DNA of 64,000 nucleotides, from positions 1,240,001 to 1,304,000 of the forward strand of contig NZ_AP024269.1 of NCBI RefSeq assembly GCF_016629525.1, read 5' to 3'. Source of the DNA: Kaistia sp. 32K (GTDB taxonomy: Bacteria; Pseudomonadota; Alphaproteobacteria; Rhizobiales; Kaistiaceae). Positions 56,358 to 63,720 of this stretch are shown here, piece after piece. The notes under the pieces were generated by a model. That model did not search any database and had not been told where the DNA came from. It saw only the letters and a program-made list of their open reading frames with translations. Position 1 is the first letter of the stretch, and each line of letters begins with the position of its first letter. The translations under genes were made by a program, and so were the position numbers.

Positions 56358-56494
56358 AATAAGTCTCCTGGTCGAACGGGGGTTCGACATCGTCATGTTC
56401 AGTGGGGAGGGGGGAGTGCGGGCCGCCCGGTAGGGGAGCCGGGCGCTGGCCCGCGGTCAGGGGAAGTCAGGTACTCGTGGGAACTCTAGGTAGC

Positions 56495-56767
56495 TCAGCT
56501 GTTGCTGTCCGAAGCGCGGGCCGGGTTCGGGTTGAAGGCGCCGAGGCCTTCCGTGCCCTGGTACGACACGCCGACGGCCTGGCCGGGGACGATGCCGAGG
56601 AGCTGCTTGCCGTTGGCGAACTGGAAGGTCTGGCCTCCCTGGAGGGTCAGCGTGCCGGCGGAAGCGTTGACGCTGGTGACGGTGCCTTCGGTCTGCTCGG
56701 CTGCGATGGCAGCGGCGCCCGAGGCGAGGAAGGCAACCGAAGCAGCGGTGATGATCAGGTTACGCAT
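56495..56767 (-). CDS. Small secreted DUF1344-like protein, array copy 6 (first)
   Basis: Ninety residues: MRNLIITAASVAFLASGAAA, then EGTVTSVNASAGTLTLQGGQTFQFANGKQLLGIVPGQAVGVSYQGTEGLGAF and NPNPARASDSNS. It is the promoter-proximal copy. The leader arms are GTCGAT / ATCGAC (56782-56798), changed on both sides relative to the other copies, so pairing is kept. Upstream lies the long AT-richer intergenic region that probably carries the array promoter. Confidence 0.85.
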   Translation of the reverse strand: MRNLIITAASVAFLASGAAAIAAEQTEGTVTSVNASAGTLTLQGGQTFQFANGKQLLGIVPGQAVGVSYQGTEGLGAFNPNPARASDSNS

Positions 56768-56798
56768 TCTATATTCTCCTGGTCGATATCGGATCGAC

Positions 56799-57583
56799 CT
56801 GCTCTCCGGGGGCGGTTGGGAACCACGGGATTGGTTCGCTTTCGTTTCGCTTCCGGTGAGCTGAAATTGGGTAGCAGGGTCAAAAGCTGCAAGGGGTCGT
56901 TTTTTCGGTCGAGAGGCCCTTAAAAAGCTAGTGACCGATACGTAATGCGTTTTTTCGTGAAATTTTCCTAATTCATGCTCCTGAATCGGGCTTTAAGGAG
57001 AAATTCGTACCAAATCGGCTATCCATTGTTCACCGAATTTGGTGAGACTGTTCAATAACATGCATTGCTTATTGTTGCTTGGGCTCACTATTTCGTGAGG
57101 CGCCCGGCAAAAAGGCGCCCAAAGGCATGGCGCAAGCAGGGCGGCGCTGGGCAAAACGTGGCGGGACCGTCCAAGAATCCATCAAATCCGCGTGATTCAC
57201 GGTTCCGATTGGGAGGGCGGGGCGAAAGAATGCCTCTTGCGCGCGAGGCGGGCGCGGCCGTCATTCCGGCGGCAGAAACGATAACGGCGCCCAGAGGGGT
57301 ACCGGGCGCCGTTCTCAGGGAGCGGAAGAAGCGCGGAGGTCAGTCACAAACGCCGCTTCGGCTCCCCATTCGGACAGGGCGGGGGAAGCCATGTCCGATC
57401 TGAATCTCGTTTAATGTCGTTGTTGCTGATTATAGCAAAGCTTATGATATGTGCAAGTGATTGTGTGTGCTGCTCATTCTGCCATCATTGCCGCGGCCTT
57501 TTGCGCCCCGGCGCAAGCCGGCGTTTGACGGGAAGGCGCTGGCTTTCTAGAACCGGGGCCAATCTTCGGGAGCGCCTTCGTCC
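56799..57583. other. Gene-free region upstream of the array, with a hairpin
   Basis: About 785 bp between the array and aroC. From about 56930 to 57080 and 57410 to 57480 it is clearly A/T-rich for this genome, likely promoter DNA. ACCAAATCGG (57009-57018) pairs imperfectly with CCGAATTTGGT (57033-57043). A 10-bp stem AACGGCGCCC / GGGCGCCGTT (57283-57313) is a relative of the hairpin at 54185-54217, and both are followed or preceded by GAGGTCAGTCA. A frame of 112 codons at 57065 on the plus strand has no support. Confidence 0.55.
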
Positions 57584-58669
57584 ATGTCGCACAATACCTT
57601 CGGCCATCTGTTCCGCGTCACGACCTGGGGCGAGAGCCATGGACCCGCCCTCGGCGCCGTCGTCGACGGCTGTCCGCCCCGCATCGCCATCTCGGAAGCC
57701 GAGATCCAGGCCTGGCTCGACAAGCGCAAGCCCGGCACCTCGCGCTTCACCACGCAGCGCCGCGAGCCGGACGAAGTCCGTATCCTTTCCGGTGTCATGC
57801 CCCAGGAAGATGGCACGCTGTTGACAACCGGCACGCCGATCGCGCTCGAGATCCAGAATGTCGACCAGCGCTCCAAGGACTATGGAGACATCAAAGATCG
57901 TTACCGGCCGGGCCATGCCGATTTCACCTATGACGTGAAATACGGCATCCGCGACTATCGCGGCGGCGGCCGCTCCTCGGCCCGCGAGACGGCGGCGCGC
58001 GTCGCCGCGGGCGCCATCGCCCGCAAGATCGTCCCGGGCATGAGCGTGCGCGGCGCGCTGGTGCAGATCGGCCCACACAAGATCGATCGCGCGCGCTGGA
58101 ACTGGAACGAGGTCGACCAGAATCCCTTCTTCTGCCCCGACGCCGAGGCGGCGAAGGTGTGGGAAGCCTATCTCGACGGCATCCGCAAGGCGGGCTCCTC
58201 CGTCGGCGCCGTCATCGAGATCGTCGCCGAGGGCGTGCCGGCCGGCCTCGGCGCGCCGGTCTATGCCAAGCTCGACCAGGATATCGCCAGCCTCCTGATG
58301 TCGATCAACGCCGTGAAGGGTGTCGAGATCGGCGAAGGCTTCGACGCCGCGGCGCTCACCGGCGAGGAGAACGCCGACGAGATGCGGATCGGCAATGACG
58401 GCAAGCCGCTGTTCCTCTCCAACCATGCCGGCGGCATTCTCGGCGGCATCTCGACCGGCCAGCCGATCGTCGCCCGCTTCGCCGTCAAGCCGACCTCGTC
58501 GATCCTGACGACGCGCCGCTCGATCACGGCGAAGGGCGAGGAAGTGGACGTGATGACCAAGGGCCGTCACGACCCCTGCGTCGGCATCCGCGCCGTGCCG
58601 ATCGGCGAGGCGATGGTCGCCTGCGCCGTCGCCGACCACTATCTCCGCCATCGCGGCCAGAACGGCTGA
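57584..58669 (+). CDS. aroC: Chorismate synthase
   Basis: FMN-dependent last step of the shikimate pathway, giving chorismate; 361 residues. N-terminal [67 protein letters not shown] and the late [25 protein letters not shown] and [18 protein letters not shown] are canonical. The ATG at 57584 is supported by the conserved start. No other aromatic pathway gene lies nearby. Confidence 0.97.
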   Translation: MSHNTFGHLFRVTTWGESHGPALGAVVDGCPPRIAISEAEIQAWLDKRKPGTSRFTTQRREPDEVRILSGVMPQEDGTLLTTGTPIALEIQNVDQRSKDYGDIKDRYRPGHADFTYDVKYGIRDYRGGGRSSARETAARVAAGAIARKIVPGMSVRGALVQIGPHKIDRARWNWNEVDQNPFFCPDAEAAKVWEAYLDGIRKAGSSVGAVIEIVAEGVPAGLGAPVYAKLDQDIASLLMSINAVKGVEIGEGFDAAALTGEENADEMRIGNDGKPLFLSNHAGGILGGISTGQPIVARFAVKPTSSILTTRRSITAKGEEVDVMTKGRHDPCVGIRAVPIGEAMVACAVADHYLRHRGQNG

Positions 58670-58804
58670 GGCGAGAAGCCGGTTTCACGAACGATGTGAG
58701 GTCTTTCGCCGTCTCCGGGAGACGGCGGGAGGCCGTTGGAATCATGCGCGCTTCGTGGTCGACTGACCGGCGCGCGGAAGATCGGGCTCCGGGGGGAGTT
58801 GAGA

Positions 58805-59758
58805 GTGCCACCACGCCATCGGCGAACGCCGATCCGCGATATCTTTCGCGTTTTGAAGCGCTACCGGCGCGCCCATGGCCGCTATCCCAGCCTCTTCCGG
58901 CCGCGGCGCTTCTCGGAAAAGATCCAGTGGCGCAAGCTGTTCGATCCGAACCCGCTCTATTCGGTGTTCTGCGACAAGCTGGCCTGCCGCGACTTTATCG
59001 AGGCGCGGCTCGGGCCGGGTCATTTGCCGCCGCTCCTCTGGTCGGGCGACGATCCGGCGGCGCTGCCGCTGGAACGGCTCCCGGTGCCCTTCGTCGTCAA
59101 ATGCGCGCATGGCAGCGGCATGAACGTCTTCGTCGACGATCCAACGCGGGCGGATTTCGCTGCGATCCGCGCCAGCCTGGCCGCCTGGCAGGCGCAGAAT
59201 TTCGGCCGCGCCCTGCAGGAGCCGGGCTATGTGCCGGTGCCGCCGCGCCTGCTCGTCGAGGCCATGCTGGCCGAGGACGACGGCGCGCTGCCGCTCGAAT
59301 ACAAGCTCTTCCTGTTCGACGGCCGGGTCGAGCTGATCATCGTGCGGATCAATGACGGTCCCGACAACCACCGCAACCTGTTCCTGCGGCCGGATGCATC
59401 GCGCGTCGACGTCCGCTTCGATGCTCCGATCCATACGGGGCCGCTGCCCGAGGCCGATCTCGGGGCGATGTTCGCGATGGCTGAGCGGCTCGGGGCGGGG
59501 CTGGATCACGTCCGGGTCGATTTTCTTGTCTCGCGCGGCAGGATCCATGTCGGCGAACTCACCGTCTATTCCTTCAGCGGCCTGACGCCCTGCGAACCGG
59601 CGAGCTTTGATCTCGAGCTCGGCCGCGCCTGGACGATTCAAGCGCCGTTGCGGCGGGCGCTCGCCGCCATGCTGGGCCTGGCGCGCCCCGACGAGGACGG
59701 ACGTTCAAGCAGCAATGGGCAGCCGCGCGCGGGGCTCGCAACCGAAGCCGGCGAGTAG
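58805..59758 (+). CDS. TupA-like ATP-grasp protein
   Basis: About 317 residues. The pattern FSEKIQWRKLFDPNPLYSVFCDKLACRDFIEARLGPGHLPPLLW, then VPFVVKCAHGSGMNVFVDD, LVEAMLAEDDGALPLEYKLFLFDGRVELIIVRI, and DHVRVDFLVSRGRIHVGELTVYSFSGL fits PF14305 (ATPgrasp_TupA), enzymes linked to polysaccharide or teichuronopeptide synthesis. Substrates here are unknown. I place the start at GTG 58805, after GGGGGGAG; a TTG at 58799 or a longer frame from 58736 is possible. It stands alone, 66 bp or more past aroC. Confidence 0.8.
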   Translation: MPPRHRRTPIRDIFRVLKRYRRAHGRYPSLFRPRRFSEKIQWRKLFDPNPLYSVFCDKLACRDFIEARLGPGHLPPLLWSGDDPAALPLERLPVPFVVKCAHGSGMNVFVDDPTRADFAAIRASLAAWQAQNFGRALQEPGYVPVPPRLLVEAMLAEDDGALPLEYKLFLFDGRVELIIVRINDGPDNHRNLFLRPDASRVDVRFDAPIHTGPLPEADLGAMFAMAERLGAGLDHVRVDFLVSRGRIHVGELTVYSFSGLTPCEPASFDLELGRAWTIQAPLRRALAAMLGLARPDEDGRSSSNGQPRAGLATEAGE

Positions 59759-59832
59759 GCGCGCTTGCCGCAGCATTGCCGCGATGCCGGCGCAGCCTGC
59801 CTTCCTTCAGACACGAAGCAGGGAGGCTTGCG

Positions 59833-60120
59833 ATGAGCGTGGCACGGATCGGTGAATTTCGCGCGGCCGACGGCGATGGCGACGCGCTGGCGGCGTTTCT
59901 CGGCTCGATCCGGATGATCATCCTCGGTTCGGAGGGGGCGATCTCCTGCGAGGTGTTTCGCGATCGGGCGGACTCCGCCCGCTTCTTTGTGATCGAGCAC
60001 TGGCAGACGGCCGAGGCGCATCAGGCTTCGGTCAAGAACATCCCGCCCGACATGTTCAGGACGGCGATGGCGCTGTTCGCCGAGACGCCGAAGGGCAGCT
60101 ATTTCGACAGCATCGCCTAG
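59833..60120 (+). CDS. Antibiotic biosynthesis monooxygenase (ABM) fold protein
   Basis: Ninety-five residues, a single dimeric ferredoxin-like fold: VARIGEFRAADGDGDALAAFLGSIRMIILGSEGAISCEVFRDRADSARFFVIEHWQTAEAHQASVKNIPPDMFRTAM. EHWQTAEAHQAS is the ABM signature with its conserved Trp and His. Members act as quinone or polyketide monooxygenases or as unknown stress proteins. GGGAGGC precedes the ATG. The following FMN reductase gene is in the same direction and may work with it on quinones; that is inference. Confidence 0.85.
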   Translation: MSVARIGEFRAADGDGDALAAFLGSIRMIILGSEGAISCEVFRDRADSARFFVIEHWQTAEAHQASVKNIPPDMFRTAMALFAETPKGSYFDSIA

Positions 60121-60226
60121 GTCCGAGAGGAGGCGGAACGGTTGACGGACCGTTCACTCCGGCGTCATCCGATAAGCACTATATATGGTCGCGCCGCCTT
60201 ATCGGATCCGCACAGGACGCCTCATT

Positions 60227-60799
60227 TTGCTCAAGCTTCACACCATCGTCGCCTCGACCCGCCCGGGCCGCGCCGGTCTTTCGATCGGCACCTGGTTCCA
60301 CGGCATCGCCAGCGCGCACAAGGACTTCCAGGCCGAACTGATCGACCTCAAGGCCGTCAACCTGCCGTTCTTCGACGAACCGCATCATCCGCGGCTCCGC
60401 CAGTATATGCACCAGCACACCAAGGACTGGAGCGCGACGATCGATGCGGCCGACGCCGTCGTCTTCGTGATGCCGGAGTACAATCACGGCTTCACCGCGC
60501 CCCTGAAGAACGCCATCGACTATCTGTCGCATGAATGGGCCGACAAGCCGGTCGGCTTCGTCAGCTATGGCGGCGTCTCGGCCGGCACCCGCGCCGTGCA
60601 GTTGCTGAAGCCCGTCACCACCGCCGTCGGCCTGGTCGCTGCCGGCGAGGTCAACATCCCGTTCTACGCCCAGTATCGCCAGGACGAGACGTTCACGCCG
60701 CCGGAGAGCTTCAACGACGCCGCCAATCTGATGCTGGGCCGCATCGCCAAGGTAGGCGCGACGCTGAAGGCGCAGCGCCAGGTTCTGGTCGCCGCCTGA
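60227..60799 (+). CDS. NADPH-dependent FMN reductase family protein
   Basis: Flavodoxin-like reductase of about 190 residues: LKLHTIVASTRPGRAGLSIGTWFHGIA with the FMN-phosphate loop, ADAVVFVMPEYNHGFTAPLKNAIDYLSHEW as the flavin-binding signature, then KPVGFVSYGGVSAGTRAVQLLKP. The TTG at 60227, following AGGAC, gives the standard family N-terminus (LLKLHTIVAST). An ATG at 60185 is the alternative and would add 14 residues. It could feed electrons to quinones or the ABM neighbour. Confidence 0.84.
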   Translation: MLKLHTIVASTRPGRAGLSIGTWFHGIASAHKDFQAELIDLKAVNLPFFDEPHHPRLRQYMHQHTKDWSATIDAADAVVFVMPEYNHGFTAPLKNAIDYLSHEWADKPVGFVSYGGVSAGTRAVQLLKPVTTAVGLVAAGEVNIPFYAQYRQDETFTPPESFNDAANLMLGRIAKVGATLKAQRQVLVAA

Positions 60800-60824
60800 G
60801 CGGTCGACCTCGCTATCGCTTGCG

Positions 60825-60853
60825 AAATGGCGGCCTCCGGCCGCCATTTCTTT
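60825..60853 (+). terminator. Rho-independent terminator after the FMN reductase gene
   Basis: An 11-bp stem AAATGGCGGCC / GGCCGCCATTT with a TCC loop is followed by CTTT, 26 bp after the stop. Confidence 0.85.
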
Positions 60854-60880
60854 GCGCGCTCGGCGACGGCCACCCGCTCG

Positions 60881-60999
60881 CTGTCATCCCGGGCTCTACC
60901 CGGGATCCATTCAGCTGGGTTGCTGAACGCCCGGGCGCCCGGCGTGAATGCGCGTCGGCCGTGGATGGATGGATCCCTGCTTTCGCAGGGATGACGGCG
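60881..60999 (+). repeat. Two-hairpin interspersed repeat, copy 5
   Basis: CTGTCATCCCGGGCTCTACC opens hairpin A (loop changed to CTCTA); the end is hairpin B ATCCCTGC-TTTC-GCAGGGAT then GACGGCG. It lies between the convergent FMN reductase and DUF1203 genes. Confidence 0.88.
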
Positions 61000-61021
61000 G
61001 AGGAGGGCAGAGACCATTCTC

Positions 61022-61501
61022 TCAGGCTGCATAGCCGCGCTCGATCCGGCACTGGAAGCAGTTGTTGGTCGAGGAGCGGAGATGGACGAAGGCGATGTCG
61101 TCGCGCGCCAGTAGTTCGCCAGCCTCGTCGCCGATCGCCGCGCGCGGCACCACCTTGCCGCTGCCATAGACGATGCGCTCGTCGGTCGAATAGCCGCGGA
61201 TGATATAGGCGGCGGATGTCAGCATTGCCGGCGAGGCGTCGCTCGCCTCGGCCCGAGCGCAGGCATCGGCACACAGGAAGATCGGCCCCAGCTCGGCATA
61301 GGGGTTGACCGTCTCGAACGGTCGATGCGCCACGATCAGATAGGCGGAGCCGTCCGGCACAGTGCGAAGGCAATGCCGGCAGGGCACGCCGTTGCCGTCC
61401 GAGATCTGGCGCTCCGGCGTCTGGCCGTTGGCGTCCGCCCCGCCGCCGCGATAGTGCGCGGCGACCCGGCTCGGGATGGCGACAAAGCGAATGGCGGGCA
61501 T
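61022..61501 (-). CDS. DUF1203 family protein
   Basis: One hundred and fifty-nine residues. The DUF1203 pattern includes IRFVAIPSRVAAHYRGGGADANGQTPERQISDGNGVPCRHCLR, AYLIVAHRPFETVNPYAELGPIFLCADACARAE, YIIRGYSTDERIVYGSGKVVP and the C-terminal FVHLRSSTNNCFQCRIER. Conserved Cys pairs (CRHC and CFQC) suggest a metal site; function unknown. A strong GAGGAGG site precedes the ATG at 61501. It converges on repeat copy 5. Confidence 0.87.
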   Translation of the reverse strand: MPAIRFVAIPSRVAAHYRGGGADANGQTPERQISDGNGVPCRHCLRTVPDGSAYLIVAHRPFETVNPYAELGPIFLCADACARAEASDASPAMLTSAAYIIRGYSTDERIVYGSGKVVPRAAIGDEAGELLARDDIAFVHLRSSTNNCFQCRIERGYAA

Positions 61502-61604
61502 CGAAGCCTCCTCGTTGGAATGGAGGCTTCGATGGAACGCCAAGCCGCGGGCTGCCGCTATCCGGATCTTGCGATGGAATCGCCGGCAGGGATTGCCAGG
61601 CCGA

Positions 61605-62876
61605 TCAGCTCAGCCGCACCCGCCGCGTCGTGGCTCCCTTGCGGGCGAGCTCGAAGGTGGCGACGACCTCGATATGGCCGGACCACAGGAACTGGTCGAC
61701 CGGGGTCACGCGCGTCAGCTTGTAGCCGCCGTCGATCAGGATGCGCGCGTCGCGGGCGAGCGTCGCCGGATTGCAGGAGACGCCGACGATCTGCGGCACC
61801 ACGGATTTCGCCAGCGTCTCGGCCTGCGCCTTGGCGCCGGCGCGCGGCGGATCGAACACGACGGCCTTGAAGTCCTTGAGCTCGACCGGCGCCATCGGAT
61901 TGAGGAACAGGTCGCGACGCCGCGTCTTCACCGCCCGGATGCCCTTGGAGAAGCGCATCGAGCGATCGAGCGCCTCCAGAAGCTTGGTCTCGCCCTCGAC
62001 GGCGAGAACCGGGAAGCGCCGCGCCAGCTTCAACGTGAACGTGCCGATGCCGGAGAAGAGATCGAGGACGGGCCCGCTGGACTTGCTGATGGCGCTATCG
62101 ACGAGATCGGCCATGGCGAGTTCGGAGCTGGCCGTCGCCTGCAGGAAGCCGCCGGGGCTCGGATAGAGCACGACCGGATCGTTGCGGATCTCCGGCATGC
62201 GGCTCATGACGATTTCGGCGCCGTCCACCGTCAACCGGCAGATCGCCCCGTCAACGGCGGCGCGTCCAAGCGCCTCATAATCGGCGCGGCCGGGCTTGCG
62301 AGCGCCCTCGAGCGAAACGTCGAGGCCGGTATCGGTCGATACCACGGTCATCCGGGCGCGCTTGCCCTGGTCGACCAGCCGGTTGGCGAGAGCCGCAAGC
62401 TTGTCGCGACGCGTCTCGATCTCCGGCACCAGCAGCGGGCATTCCTCGATCGCCAGCACGTCGTGGCTCTCGCGCTTGTTGAAGCCGAGCACGAGGCCCT
62501 TGTCCTCGCGCGCCAGCGTGAACACGGCGCGGCGGCGCGAATGCGGCCCGACCGGCTCGACCGGATCGACCTCGGTCTCGATGCCGCGCTGCGCGAAGGC
62601 GTGGACGACGAGGTCGCGCTTCCAGGCTTGGTATTTCTCCGGTGCCCAATGCTGCAGCGCGCAGCCGCCGCAGACGGTGAAATGCTTGCAGGCGGGATCG
62701 ATCCGGTCGGGGCTCGGGGTGAGGATCTCGACCAGATGGCCGCGCTCACCGTCGATCTCGGCGGTGACGACTTCGCCCGGCAGCGTGAAGGGCACGAAGA
62801 CCTTGTGGCCGGAAGCGGTCTCGGCGATGCCGTCGCCTTCATGGCCGAGGGCGGTGATGGTGAGCGTCTCAGCCAT
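61605..62876 (-). CDS. RNA (uracil-5-) methyltransferase, TrmA/RlmD family
   Basis: Four hundred and twenty-three residues. A TRAM-like N-terminal segment (VFVPFTLPGEVVTAEI) leads to the iron-sulfur cluster motif CKHFTVCGGC (C-x5-C-x2-C) with a later Cys in ECPLL. The SAM domain has VLDLFSGIGTFTLKLARRF and ENNPRA-type sequence replaced by VVFDPPRAGAKAQAE; the catalytic Cys lies in VGVSCNPATLARDA. It methylates C5 of a uridine in 23S rRNA or tRNA; the exact position is not assigned. It starts 8 bases inside tlyA, an operon. Confidence 0.88.
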   Translation of the reverse strand: MAETLTITALGHEGDGIAETASGHKVFVPFTLPGEVVTAEIDGERGHLVEILTPSPDRIDPACKHFTVCGGCALQHWAPEKYQAWKRDLVVHAFAQRGIETEVDPVEPVGPHSRRRAVFTLAREDKGLVLGFNKRESHDVLAIEECPLLVPEIETRRDKLAALANRLVDQGKRARMTVVSTDTGLDVSLEGARKPGRADYEALGRAAVDGAICRLTVDGAEIVMSRMPEIRNDPVVLYPSPGGFLQATASSELAMADLVDSAISKSSGPVLDLFSGIGTFTLKLARRFPVLAVEGETKLLEALDRSMRFSKGIRAVKTRRRDLFLNPMAPVELKDFKAVVFDPPRAGAKAQAETLAKSVVPQIVGVSCNPATLARDARILIDGGYKLTRVTPVDQFLWSGHIEVVATFELARKGATTRRVRLS

Positions 62877-63618
62877 TGTCTTTCCTTACGCCGAGCAGGA
62901 ATTCGTGATTGCCGTCGCCACCGGCGATCGGGGAGGGGATGAGGCCGTCGACGACCCATCCCGGCTCCGCGGCAATCCAGTCAACGATGCGCTGGACGGC
63001 GGCCTCGCCTTCGCTGGCGTCGCGAACGAGGCCATTCTTGGCGATGCCGTCCTTGCCGACCTCGAACTGCGGCTTGACCAGAAGAACGCCCCAGCTGCCC
63101 GGCTCGGCCAGTTCAAGCGCCGGCGGCAGGGCCAGGCGGAGCGAGATGAACGACACGTCGCAGACGATGGCGTCGAACGGCTCGCCGATGTCGTCGGCGG
63201 TCAGGTCGCGGACGTTCAGGCCCTCGCGCATGGTGACGCGCGAACGGCCGGCGACGCGCGGATGCAACTGGCCATGCCCGACATCGAGCGCATGCACATG
63301 GCGCGCGCCGCGTTCGAGCAGCACTTCGGTGAAGCCGCCGGTCGAGGCGCCGAGATCGAGCGCCGTGCGACCCGTCGGATCATAGCCGAAATGGTCCAGT
63401 CCCGCGACGAGCTTCAGCGCGGCGCGCGAGACGTAGCGCTGCGCCGGGTCGTCGATCTCGAGCGTGGCATTCGGCCGGATGGTCGCGGCGGGTTTGGTGA
63501 TCAGGACGCCGTCGACGCGGACATGCCCGCGCAGGACGGCGTCGCGCGCCTTGGCACGCGAGGCGACCAGCCCGCGCGCGAGCAAGACCATATCCAAGCG
63601 ATGTGTGGTGTCGTTCAT
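62869..63618 (-). CDS. tlyA: TlyA family rRNA (cytidine-2'-O)-methyltransferase
   Basis: Two hundred and forty-nine residues. The N-terminal S4 domain (RLDMVLLARGLVASRAKARDAVLRGHVRVDGVL) leads to the FtsJ-like SAM domain ALDLGASTGGFTEVLLERGA, then VTMREGLNVRDLTADDIGEPFDAIVCDVSFISLRLALPP and LLVKPQFEVGKDGIAKNG. These are the TlyA/hemolysin-A family blocks; 2'-O-methylation of rRNA is the known role. The ATG at 63618 is the start consistent with the S4 domain. Confidence 0.92.
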   Translation of the reverse strand: MNDTTHRLDMVLLARGLVASRAKARDAVLRGHVRVDGVLITKPAATIRPNATLEIDDPAQRYVSRAALKLVAGLDHFGYDPTGRTALDLGASTGGFTEVLLERGARHVHALDVGHGQLHPRVAGRSRVTMREGLNVRDLTADDIGEPFDAIVCDVSFISLRLALPPALELAEPGSWGVLLVKPQFEVGKDGIAKNGLVRDASEGEAAVQRIVDWIAAEPGWVVDGLIPSPIAGGDGNHEFLLGVRKDNG

Positions 63619-63720
63619 GGCGCGAGTGATGGCGTGCGCGGCGGCCAAGCGCAAGAGCCATGGCGGCGCCATCGGGCCGCAGGGCCGGTAAACCGGCCCG
63701 GCGGCGCTCCCGGGGGAGGT

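Larger units (their letters stand above)
54331..56798 (-). repeat. Six-fold tandem array of small secreted-protein genes with leaders
   Basis: Units repeat every 413-451 bp (stops at 54331, 54755, 55206, 55643, 56082, 56495). Each has a palindromic leader just upstream of the ribosome site, with GTCGA...TCGAC arms: 55042-55058, 55496-55512, 55932-55949, 56371-56388 and 56782-56798, plus a degenerate one at 54602-54623. Between genes are GC-rich hairpins: 54687-54712, 55136-55159, 55591-55614, 56004-56041 and 56418-56454. Copies 2 and 3 share nearly the same leader and spacer, as do copies 4 and 5, so duplication was stepwise. Confidence 0.9.

Noticed and set aside
57065..57403. A 112-codon frame in the region upstream of aroC
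   Set aside because: No ribosome site, Arg/Pro-rich composition, and it runs through the hairpin at 57283-57313.
58707..58727. CGCCGTCTC / GAGACGGCG hairpin after aroC as a terminator
   Set aside because: A 9-bp stem is present 38 bp past the stop, but no T-run follows; kept out of the feature list as unsupported.
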